Shown: positions 1 to 7,182 of the stretch, piece by piece
Layout: each line of letters starts with the position of its first letter
Position numbering within the stretch: position 1 is the stretch's first letter
Assembly: GCA_903861005.1 (NCBI GenBank)
Contig: CAIOSP010000082.1
Coordinates: 30,411-94,410 of the forward strand
Direction: 5' to 3'
Source of the DNA: an uncultured Pseudomonadota bacterium
GTDB taxonomy: Bacteria; Myxococcota_A; UBA796; GCA-2862545
Length of the DNA: 64,000 bases
Position numbers and translations under genes: made by a program
The notes under the pieces: model-generated
The model's input: only the letters and a program-made list of their open reading frames with translations
Database searches by the model: none
What the model was told of the DNA's origin: nothing

Positions 1-1143
1 GACCGCCGGGTAGTCGCCGATCGCGATGAGCAGCTTGGCCTTCATGCCCTGCACTTCGTAGTACATGCCCTCGGTGCGGTTGCCGTTGCCGTCGTAGTCC
101 TGGCCGCGCGACGGCAGCTGACGGATGTCGCGGGCGTGAGAGAGATCGGTCACGCCGGCGTGGCAGGTGACGCAGCGGTCAAAGCGGAGCTGGAGCGAGT
201 GCTGGTCGTGGCAGTCGTCGCAGTGCTCCATCTCGGGCGCGTGACGGAAGCGCCAATCGTAGGTCTCGCCCTCGTACTGGTAGCCACCACGAACTTGGCC
301 CGCGAGCAGCGTGGCGCCGGCCGCGTAGTTGTGGATGTTGTCGAAGTGCAGGCTGGTGCTGATGACGTCGTCGTCCACGTTGGCGGACGCGATCTGCGCG
401 TCGACGCTGTCGGTGGAGGCGCGGCCCTGGTGGCAGGTCATGCAGCGGGCTTCGCCGCCGAGGTTGTCGATGCGCACGCCGGACGGGAACACCACGTGAT
501 CCACGTTGTCGGCGGTGGCGTTGTGGCAGGCGGTGCACTCGATCACGCCGCCCGCAGGGTGGTCGCCGTCGGTCTGGTCGACCGCGGTGCCGTCCGCGCC
601 CATGTAGTCCTGCACGCCCGACGTGGTGTGGCATCGCGCGCACTCCGCGGGGACGACGCCCGTGCTGTCCCAGTGGGTGAACGCAGGCGAGTTGACGTTG
701 GCGTGGGCCGAGTGGGCCCAGAGGTCGCGGTAGGGCGTGTCGACCGAGATGGACACGCCAAGCTTGCCGCTGACGCCGGTGACGTTGCCCGTGGCGGTGA
801 TGGTGACGGCGCCCGCGCTGAGGCCGTGGACCACGCCCGCGTCGCTCACGGTGGCGATGACCGGATCACTAGACGTCCACGTCCATGATGTGTCGTCACC
901 GTTGACGGTGTGCGCCGTGAGCGTGGTGAATTCACCCAAGAGCAGCGTGAAGACGCCGTCGATCACGACGACGGGCTCACCGGGCTTGACCACGTCGGTG
1001 TCGTCGACGGTGGTGTCGGTGTCGACCACGACGGTGTCGGTGTCCACGACGACGGTGTCCGTGTCCTTGTCGGTGGGGTCAGTGCCGATGCACCCCGCGA
1101 GGAGGAGACCAGTCAGCAAGAACAGATGCGGCGCCCGAGTCAT
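1..1143 (-). CDS. Multiheme c-type cytochrome lipoprotein with Ig-like domain (C-terminus outside window)
   Basis: The first 381 codons are visible; the gene continues past the left edge. The signal peptide ends in a LAGC lipobox (Cys18), so the product is probably a lipoprotein. A Thr/Asp/Val-rich linker of repeated DTDTVVV-type units follows to about residue 55. Next is an Ig-like segment resembling bacterial Ig-like group 2 (around residues 55-125), then a cytochrome part with five CxxCH heme sites (CARCH, CTACH, CMTCH, CDDCH, CVTCH) and several free His that could act as distal ligands. The likely role is extracytoplasmic electron transfer. It is divergent from the nine-gene cytochrome operon and shares a 149-bp intergenic region with it. 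A possible but weak promoter is TTGACC-17-TACTTG (complement of 1167-1195). The substrate is unknown. Confidence 0.85.
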   Translation of the reverse strand, partial: MTRAPHLFLLTGLLLAGCIGTDPTDKDTDTVVVDTDTVVVDTDTTVDDTDVVKPGEPVVVIDGVFTLLLGEFTTLTAHTVNGDDTSWTWTSSDPVIATVSDAGVVHGLSAGAVTITATGNVTGVSGKLGVSISVDTPYRDLWAHSAHANVNSPAFTHWDSTGVVPAECARCHTTSGVQDYMGADGTAVDQTDGDHPAGGVIECTACHNATADNVDHVVFPSGVRIDNLGGEARCMTCHQGRASTDSVDAQIASANVDDDVISTSLHFDNIHNYAAGATLLAGQVRGGYQYEGETYDWRFRHAPEMEHCDDCHDQHSLQLRFDRCVTCHAGVTDLSHARDIRQLPSRGQDYDGNGNRTEGMYYEVQGMKAKLLIAIGDYPAV

Positions 1144-1292
1144 GGACACTCCCTCTCAGGGGGACACAAGTACGTGCAATGAGTGTGCCGGTCAAGAGAC
1201 CTCGACGAATGGCCCGCTCCGTGCATAAGCGCACAACCCTCAGGTCGCGCGGCTGGCGCGACGTTACCATGCGCCCGCGAGAATACACGACG
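1144..1292. promoter_or_regulatory. Divergent intergenic region between two multiheme gene units
   Basis: These 149 bp separate the start of the leftward Ig-like cytochrome from the start chosen for the rightward operon, so both promoters should lie here. A TTGACC box with 17-nt spacing to TACTTG on the minus strand is the best sigma70-like candidate and is weak at -10. No clear palindromic operator is visible. Confidence 0.4.
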
Positions 1293-3365
1293 ATGCGCGC
1301 CCAGCTTCCCCTCCTGAACCTGATGTGCGTCCTCCTCATTGGCTGCAACACGCGGCCGGACGGGGTGGGATCGGACACCGACACCGACGCCGGACAGGCG
1401 CGCGGCGCCTTGCGTGTTCACGTCGTCGACGCGGACGGCAACCCCGTCAACGCCGCGTGGGTCACCGTCGCGCCGTACGGCCGAGACGCCGCGACCAACG
1501 TCGATGGCGACGCCACGCTCGAGCGCCTGGCGCCCGGCGCCGCGCACGTCCAGGCCACCGCGCCGGGCTACGTCTCGTCCAGCGCCGACGTGTCGCTCGA
1601 TGTGGCTGGCGCGGACGTCCGCGTCACGCTGTCGCCGATCGTCCTTCACGGCGCGACGCTGTCGGGATCGGTGTCGGACCCGTACTCAGCACCGGTCGTC
1701 GGCGCGATGGTCCTGCTCGACGGATCGCCCGCGGGCACCACCGCGGCGGACGGCACCTTCACGCTCACCGGCCTCGCCGCCGGACACTACGCGGTGAACA
1801 TCGCGCCACCCGACGGCACGAACCTGCTGCCGCAGGACATGGGCAGCATCGACCTGATCACCGAAGGCAAGCTGCGGCTCGACACCACGCTCCCGGGCCA
1901 CCCTGGCGCCACGTCCACCTACATCGGGTCGACGTCCTGCATGATCTGCCACCCGGACGAGGGCACGGCGTGGCAGCAGAGCGCGCACGCCCGGGCCGCG
2001 CGGTCCACGGTCGACCTGTCGAGCACCGACATCGCGGACGCGGTGGAGGGCGGCGTCACCGTCGCTCTTAACGGTACTGGCGCCACCGCTGAGCTGGGCA
2101 CGGACGAAGGCGGCGCGTGGACGGTCAACGTCCGCGACGGCCACGGCCACAGCACCGGCCCGCTCACCGTCACCGTGGTTTACGGCGCGCGTCGTCACGG
2201 CGCCGCGTTGGCGCTGGACGTCGGCGGTACGCTCACGCTCGCGCCGGTCGTGTGGGCTGGCCCCGGTGAAGGCCTCGGCGCCGAGCAGCCCGACGCCGGC
2301 TTTATCTCCGCGTGGGTCGACTCCTGGCTCCCCGGCGGCACGCTCGCCGTCAGCACGTCCGCCGCGCCACCCGCCGCGCTCTCCTTCGACCTGTCCTGCG
2401 CGGGCTGCCACGCCTCCGGGTTCAAGGTGCAGTCGACGCTCGGCTCCTACGCGCTCGCGTCGCTCAGCAGCCGCGGCCCTGGCCCCGGCGTCGGACCTGA
2501 CGCGGGCGACGACATCGAGCGCGTCGTCGGCTGCGAGGCCTGCCACGGTCCCGGCAGCCGTCATCGTCGCTTTGTCCCGACGAGCAAGGACCAGATCTTC
2601 AACCCGGCCTACCTGTCCGCCTCGCAGCGCCTCGACGTGTGCGCCGGCTGCCACGAGGCCGCCACCGCCACCGAGCACCCGTTCGCGGACCCCGCCGGCA
2701 CCCCGCTCACCGCCGAGGGCACGCCCAAGGCGCCGTGGACGCTCCTGTCGCTGATCGCGAACGCCACGCCCGTCTGGTGGGAGTCGATCGACGCCTCGCG
2801 CGTGCGCGCCGATCAGGTCGGCGAACTCCGCTCGTCGCCGCACCGCACGTCGGACTCGCACTTCGCCGGCGCGTGCGAGGACTGTCACCAGCCGCACGGC
2901 AGCGCCTTCAAGGCCTCACTCCGGCATGACCCCTGGGACAACGCGCTGTGCACCAGCTGCCACGCGCTCACGTTCCCGGACGCCGCCGCCATCGCCAAGC
3001 ACTCCGGACACACGGCCGCGTCGAGCGGGGCGTGGGGATCGGCGTCGTGCGTCGGCTGCCACATGCCGCGCTCGGCGGTGGTCGTGCGCGGAGACGCCAA
3101 CACCGGCATCGGCGAGGCACGCAGCCACGGCATGCTGGCCTGGACGCCCAATCAGGTGCTCGCCTCGTTCGACGCCGCGGGCGCGTCCACCCTGCCCAAG
3201 GGTGAGGTGCCCGTCGACGGGTGCATCGACTGCCACGTGCAGCGCGAGGAGGCCGCCAAGCAGACCGGCGGATCCTGCAACTGCCCCCAGGGTGACGTGA
3301 CCAAGCGCACCACCTGGGAAGCCCTCAAGGCGTCCTTCGACGCGATGTTCCCGGGTGCCGAATGA
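1293..3365 (+). CDS. Octaheme c-type cytochrome lipoprotein with two carboxypeptidase-regulatory-like domains
   Basis: A 690-residue exported protein. The frame is open upstream to 1179, but the start at 1293 puts a signal peptide with a lipobox (LLIGC) at the N-terminus; an ATG at 1269 is the alternative. After an Asp/Thr linker come two beta-sandwich domains of the carboxypeptidase regulatory type (about 45-125 and 126-205, each with a DxDGxxxxxxLxxG-like pattern). The rest is cytochrome with eight CxxCH motifs (CMICH, CAGCH, CEACH, CAGCH, CEDCH, CTSCH, CVGCH, CIDCH). The segment YIGSTSCMICHPDEGTAWQQ matches the opening of cytochrome c554-like multiheme proteins, and the CEACHGPGS motif is typical of that group. 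It is first in an operon of overlapping genes. Expected location is the outer membrane or cell surface; this is inferred. Confidence 0.9.
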   Translation: MRAQLPLLNLMCVLLIGCNTRPDGVGSDTDTDAGQARGALRVHVVDADGNPVNAAWVTVAPYGRDAATNVDGDATLERLAPGAAHVQATAPGYVSSSADVSLDVAGADVRVTLSPIVLHGATLSGSVSDPYSAPVVGAMVLLDGSPAGTTAADGTFTLTGLAAGHYAVNIAPPDGTNLLPQDMGSIDLITEGKLRLDTTLPGHPGATSTYIGSTSCMICHPDEGTAWQQSAHARAARSTVDLSSTDIADAVEGGVTVALNGTGATAELGTDEGGAWTVNVRDGHGHSTGPLTVTVVYGARRHGAALALDVGGTLTLAPVVWAGPGEGLGAEQPDAGFISAWVDSWLPGGTLAVSTSAAPPAALSFDLSCAGCHASGFKVQSTLGSYALASLSSRGPGPGVGPDAGDDIERVVGCEACHGPGSRHRRFVPTSKDQIFNPAYLSASQRLDVCAGCHEAATATEHPFADPAGTPLTAEGTPKAPWTLLSLIANATPVWWESIDASRVRADQVGELRSSPHRTSDSHFAGACEDCHQPHGSAFKASLRHDPWDNALCTSCHALTFPDAAAIAKHSGHTAASSGAWGSASCVGCHMPRSAVVVRGDANTGIGEARSHGMLAWTPNQVLASFDAAGASTLPKGEVPVDGCIDCHVQREEAAKQTGGSCNCPQGDVTKRTTWEALKASFDAMFPGAE

Positions 3366-4168
3366 GGATCCTCTTTCTCACCCTGGCGCTCGCCGCCTGT
3401 GGGACTCCAGCAGGGTCGCACCCGACCCCGCCCGCGGACGCGGCGTTCCCGCACCCCGCGGACTTCAAGGAGCACCACGGCGCCCCGGCGTTGGCGGCCG
3501 ACGCGCCCTGCAGCCAGTGCCACGCGGTGGACGACGGCCCCACGCTGCCCGGTCCGTCCTGCCACAGCTGCCACAGCTTCCCGCACCCCGCGGACTTTCG
3601 GAGCGGTGAGGTCCACGGCCCGCGCTGGAAGGAGATCGGCCAGACCGACTGCGTGACCTGCCACGGCGCCAACGGTGACCAGGCCCCCGCGGACGTCGCT
3701 TCCGCCACCTGCGTGAACTGCCACAGCACCTTCCCGCACCCGGCGGGCTGGGAGCTGCTGGGCGGTCACGGCGCCGCCGTCGTCGCGCGCGGTGGCACGG
3801 CCGCCTGCGAGGGCTGCCACGGCGGGCCCGAGGGCATCAAGGCCGCGACGCAGTGCACCAAGTGCCACACCGCCTGGCCGCACCAGGACGGGTGGGAGCT
3901 GCCGACGGGCCACGGCGCCGCGTACATCGCGTCGCCCACCACCTGCACCACCGGCTGCCACACCGTGCGCACGCCGCCGTCGCCGCCCGCCTGCGTGCAG
4001 TGCCACGACGTGTTCCCGCACGCCGCCAACTGGAAGTCCGCGCACATCGCGACGGTCCAGCAGCGCGGCAAGGCGTCGTGCACCGGCTGCCACCCCGCGG
4101 GTGAGCTCGCCGGTCCGCCGCTCCCCAACCCCACTTGCGGCCTCGGCTGCCACGTGGCGGCTCCATGA
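3362..4168 (+). CDS. Multiheme cytochrome lipoprotein, 8 CxxCH plus 2 CxxxCH
   Basis: A 268-residue product overlapping the previous gene by ATGA, so the two are translationally coupled. The N-terminus (LALAAC lipobox, Cys13) predicts a lipoprotein. Eight CxxCH sites are present (CSQCH, CHSCH, CVTCH, CVNCH, CEGCH, CTKCH, CVQCH, CTGCH). There are also two CxxxCH sites (CTTGCH, CGLGCH), a spacing that some cytochrome c systems tolerate. The phrase FPHPA(D/G/A) recurs about every 40-50 residues, which points to internal duplication of a heme-binding unit. Apart from the heme units there is almost no other domain, so the protein should be a compact electron wire. The last codons overlap the start of the barrel gene. 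Confidence 0.9.
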   Translation: MRILFLTLALAACGTPAGSHPTPPADAAFPHPADFKEHHGAPALAADAPCSQCHAVDDGPTLPGPSCHSCHSFPHPADFRSGEVHGPRWKEIGQTDCVTCHGANGDQAPADVASATCVNCHSTFPHPAGWELLGGHGAAVVARGGTAACEGCHGGPEGIKAATQCTKCHTAWPHQDGWELPTGHGAAYIASPTTCTTGCHTVRTPPSPPACVQCHDVFPHAANWKSAHIATVQQRGKASCTGCHPAGELAGPPLPNPTCGLGCHVAAP

Positions 4169-5421
4169 TCGCGTTGATGCTGCTATGGGCTTCGGCCTGG
4201 GCCGCGCCGGAAGGGTCGGTCAACGCCACCTCCGAGACCACGTTTCAGGTCCGCCCCAACCTGTTCACCGGCATGCCGTGGGGCGGGTTCGGCGAGCGAC
4301 TGGGCTTGGACGCCACGCTGCCCAAGGGCTTCTCCCTGAGCGCGGGCGGCGGCCTTCGGTTCCGCGTGCCGGACCCGGGCGAGACCATCACCGGCGATCT
4401 GTGGCGCCTGTCGTTCAGCCACACCGGCCAGATCCACCGGGTCGACGTGGGCCGCATCGTCCGCCTGGACGCACGCGGCTTTGAGCGCTTGGACGGCGCC
4501 GCCGCCGAGATCAAGCCCACGGGCCCGGCCAGCGTGTCGGTCTGGGCGGGTCGCCTGTGGGCTCCCGCCGACTGGTCGCCCGACACCACCGTCGTCGCCG
4601 GGGTGCAGGGCCACTACCGCCCCATGGTCGACGGCATGGCCAGCAAGGCCGTGCAGGTCACCGCCGGCTGGGAAGGTCGCTACACGCCCAAGGCCGCCTT
4701 CCGTAACCGCCTGATGGGCGCGTTCAGCTTCTACGGCCCGCGCAACGCACGCCTGAGCGCCCTGCTTGAGGGCGAGACCGGGTCGGACAAGCGGGTGCCG
4801 GTGCGCGCCGAGGTTCACGGCGGCGGGCCGGTCGGCCACCACGTCGACCTACGCGGCGACGTCGCCTGGCAGGGCCTGGATCACCCCAGCACCCCAGACG
4901 GCGCCATCACGCCGTTCGATTGGCTCACCCAGGACGGCTACGGCATCGCCAGCGTCGGGCTGGTCTGGGCGTACGGCCCGTTCAGCGTGGACGCGTATGG
5001 CGGCCCCACGATGCAGGTCGACCGCCTGTACACGCCGGTCCCCGGTGGTCACGGTCGCGTCGCGTTCGGCGCGCGCATCCAGCACGCGTCCTTTGGTGTG
5101 TTCGCCAACGGCGCGAGCATCGGCGGATCGTGGATGGCGGGTGGCGGCGCCGAGTTCGGCGGCCACTGGGAGCGCTATGACTTCGTCCTCGACTCGGCGG
5201 TCGACCGCATGACCCCGCTCGACGGCAGCGCGCGTTGGCTCGGCGAGGCACGGGCGCGCGGCTCGATCGAGCTGCTCGACATCACCTCAGGTGAGCTGGA
5301 GAACACCATCGGACTGGCGCTTGAAGCGGCCACCGGCGCCGACCGCATGCTGTCCCCGTGGGTCCGCGGTGGGCTCGCGATTCAAATCGGCGTGCGCCGC
5401 ACCCCGGGGGCGACGCCATGA
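4165..5421 (+). CDS. Predicted outer-membrane beta-barrel protein within cytochrome operon
   Basis: A 418-residue protein with a cleavable signal peptide (cut after ASAWA) and no heme motifs. The body alternates polar and hydrophobic residues in short strands rich in Gly, Tyr, Trp and Phe, for example GFSLSAGGGLRFRVP and FSVDAYGG, as expected of an outer-membrane porin. It ends in a strand-like segment (GGLAIQIGVRR) but lacks a canonical terminal Phe. It overlaps both neighbours by ATGA. A barrel between cytochrome genes recalls porin-cytochrome conduits (MtrB/PioB- or OmbB-like systems), in which the barrel insulates a cytochrome crossing the outer membrane. I cannot assign it to one of those families by eye. 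Start 4165 is chosen over 4135 because it gives the signal peptide at the very N-terminus. Confidence 0.75.
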   Translation: MIALMLLWASAWAAPEGSVNATSETTFQVRPNLFTGMPWGGFGERLGLDATLPKGFSLSAGGGLRFRVPDPGETITGDLWRLSFSHTGQIHRVDVGRIVRLDARGFERLDGAAAEIKPTGPASVSVWAGRLWAPADWSPDTTVVAGVQGHYRPMVDGMASKAVQVTAGWEGRYTPKAAFRNRLMGAFSFYGPRNARLSALLEGETGSDKRVPVRAEVHGGGPVGHHVDLRGDVAWQGLDHPSTPDGAITPFDWLTQDGYGIASVGLVWAYGPFSVDAYGGPTMQVDRLYTPVPGGHGRVAFGARIQHASFGVFANGASIGGSWMAGGGAEFGGHWERYDFVLDSAVDRMTPLDGSARWLGEARARGSIELLDITSGELENTIGLALEAATGADRMLSPWVRGGLAIQIGVRRTPGATP

Positions 5422-6023
5422 AGCGCGCACTTCCCCTGCTGATCCTCGCCCTGCTGTTCGTGGTCCTGACCACGTTCGGCGGCAACGCGGGCGCCACAGC
5501 GCACCCCGCGCTCAAGGACCCGTTCCCGTTTGACCACGGCGTGCACTCGGACGTCTTCCGCAAGGCAGACATCACCTGTGTGACCTGCCACCCCGTCGGC
5601 CTGCGCGTGCCCATCGCCGACGGCGGCAGCGTGGCGCCCGATGCCGACATCAAGCCGCCGCTCACCAGCTGCCACGTCTGCCACCTGCAGCAGGCCAAGG
5701 GCGTGCCCCGTCAGGCGCCCGGCACCTGCGAGACCTGCCACGCCAACCGCGCCGAGCTCAAGCCCGCGGGACATGACGCCACCTGGGCGACCGAGCACGG
5801 CGACGCCGCCCGCGCGCGCGGATCGGACTGCGAGAGCTGCCACACGCCGCGCACCTGCCTGGACTGCCACGAGAAGCGCGGCCCCATGGTCACCAGCCCC
5901 CACCCCCCCGGCTTCGGCTCGTTCCACGGCATCGAGGCGCGAATCGACCCCATCTCGTGCAGCTCCTGCCACACCGGCGACAACTGCACAGCTTGCCATC
6001 TTAGCGGGACACGCCCATGGTGA
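5418..6023 (+). CDS. Heptaheme exported c-type cytochrome
   Basis: A 201-residue protein starting inside the stop of the barrel gene (ATGA). The N-terminus has a hydrophobic stretch (about residues 5-20) that may be a cleaved signal or a membrane anchor. Seven heme sites follow: CVTCH, CHVCH, CETCH, CESCH, CLDCH, CSSCH and CTACH. The early HPALKDPFPFDHGVHSDVF segment resembles the start of class III/cytochrome c7-type proteins, where His residues serve as axial ligands ahead of the first heme. It has no lipobox, so a periplasmic or inner-membrane-anchored location is most likely. It could shuttle electrons to the barrel, which is an inference from its position. Confidence 0.88.
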   Translation: MKRALPLLILALLFVVLTTFGGNAGATAHPALKDPFPFDHGVHSDVFRKADITCVTCHPVGLRVPIADGGSVAPDADIKPPLTSCHVCHLQQAKGVPRQAPGTCETCHANRAELKPAGHDATWATEHGDAARARGSDCESCHTPRTCLDCHEKRGPMVTSPHPPGFGSFHGIEARIDPISCSSCHTGDNCTACHLSGTRPW

Positions 6024-6301
6024 AGTGGCTCCCCCTCCTCGCGATCCTCGCCGTGTCGGCTTGTGAGCCTGCGCCGTGTGATGGCTCGATGATCGACTCT
6101 CCTGGCGGCCTGATCGTCACCCCCGTCGAGCACCCGACGGGCTGGGGCGAGGCCAACTGCGAGGAGTGTCACGTGGCCAACATCACCCACACGAGCGGCT
6201 GCACCCCTGGCGTCGACCTGGACGCGGTGCGCGCCAAGATCGAGGCCGAGGGCCCCGACGTCTGCGTCGAGTGCCACGGCGACAACGGAAGGTCCGAGTG
6301 A
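6017..6301 (+). CDS. Small diheme cytochrome lipoprotein
   Basis: A 94-residue protein that overlaps the end of the previous gene by 7 nt. The signal ends in VSAC (lipobox Cys16). The mature part is short and carries two CxxCH motifs (CEECH, CVECH) about 37 residues apart. The C-terminus lies directly after the second heme. The size suggests a small electron-transfer module or a subunit of a larger cytochrome complex. Its stop overlaps the GTG start of the next gene. Confidence 0.85.
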   Translation: MVKWLPLLAILAVSACEPAPCDGSMIDSPGGLIVTPVEHPTGWGEANCEECHVANITHTSGCTPGVDLDAVRAKIEAEGPDVCVECHGDNGRSE

Positions 6302-7182
6302 ATCGCCTCTTCCCGTTCCTGCTCGTCGGCTTGGGCCTGAGCGTGGCGTACGGCGCCGGCATGGACAAGCCGCTTGGCGTCAGCCCGCACGGCAAGCCCG
6401 ACCAGTGCCTGGCCTGCCACGCGCCCCCGCCCGCCGGTTCCCCCGCCGGCACCAAGGTCGGCCCGCCCAAGCCGATCGTCGAGACGTGCCGCGGCTGTCA
6501 CCCCACCGCGGACATGCACCCGGTCCACGTGACGCCGTCGCGCACGGTCCCGCCCGCCGACTTCCCGCTGGAGAACGGCCAGGTGGTCTGCGCCACGTGC
6601 CACACCGAGCCGTCGCACGACTGGTTCGACCGCACGTTGCCGCCGCCCTGGTTCCGCGACGGTCCCTACGAGCGCATCACGGACCTGTGCATTCAGTGCC
6701 ACGCGCCCACCGTCTACAAGCGCGTCGAGCCGCACCAGGGCCGTACGGGCAACATGGGCAGCTGCGCGGCGTGCCACATCGGACCGGTCGTGGCGGGCGC
6801 CACCCAGGCGGGCTGGCGCCTTCGCACCAAGCCCGAGAACACCTGCGAGGTGTGCCACGAGGGCACGGTGCACGCGGGCACGGCGGCGCACCTCGGCAAG
6901 GAGGTCCCGCCGGACGTCGCGGCCACGCTGCCGCAGACCATGGCGCTGGTGGACGGCAAGATCGCCTGCTTCACCTGCCATGAGGTGCACGACGGTCTGC
7001 ACTCCGGGTCGGTGAACGGCGCGCTGCCCCAGGTGCTGCGCTCCATCGCCCAGACCGAGGGATGGGCTCCCGTCCCCGACACGTCGATTTGGCCTGGTCA
7101 GGACACCGGCACCGCGCTCCTCGCGCTGCCGCTCGAGGGCAGCGAGCTCTGCTCCGCATGCCACGGAAAGGGCGGAAGATGA
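6298..7182 (+). CDS. Octaheme exported c-type cytochrome
   Basis: A 294-residue protein. The GTG at 6298 overlaps the previous stop (GTGA) and places a signal peptide (FLLVGLGLSVAYGAG) at the N-terminus; the longer open frame upstream is antecedent coding sequence in another frame. Eight CxxCH sites are visible: CLACH, CRGCH, CATCH, CIQCH, CAACH, CEVCH, CFTCH and CSACH. Some lie next to second His residues (CFTCHEVHDG), as in doubled-CxxCH proteins. No lipobox is seen, so the product is probably periplasmic. The last gene-end bases overlap the next ATG. Confidence 0.88.
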   Translation: MNRLFPFLLVGLGLSVAYGAGMDKPLGVSPHGKPDQCLACHAPPPAGSPAGTKVGPPKPIVETCRGCHPTADMHPVHVTPSRTVPPADFPLENGQVVCATCHTEPSHDWFDRTLPPPWFRDGPYERITDLCIQCHAPTVYKRVEPHQGRTGNMGSCAACHIGPVVAGATQAGWRLRTKPENTCEVCHEGTVHAGTAAHLGKEVPPDVAATLPQTMALVDGKIACFTCHEVHDGLHSGSVNGALPQVLRSIAQTEGWAPVPDTSIWPGQDTGTALLALPLEGSELCSACHGKGGR

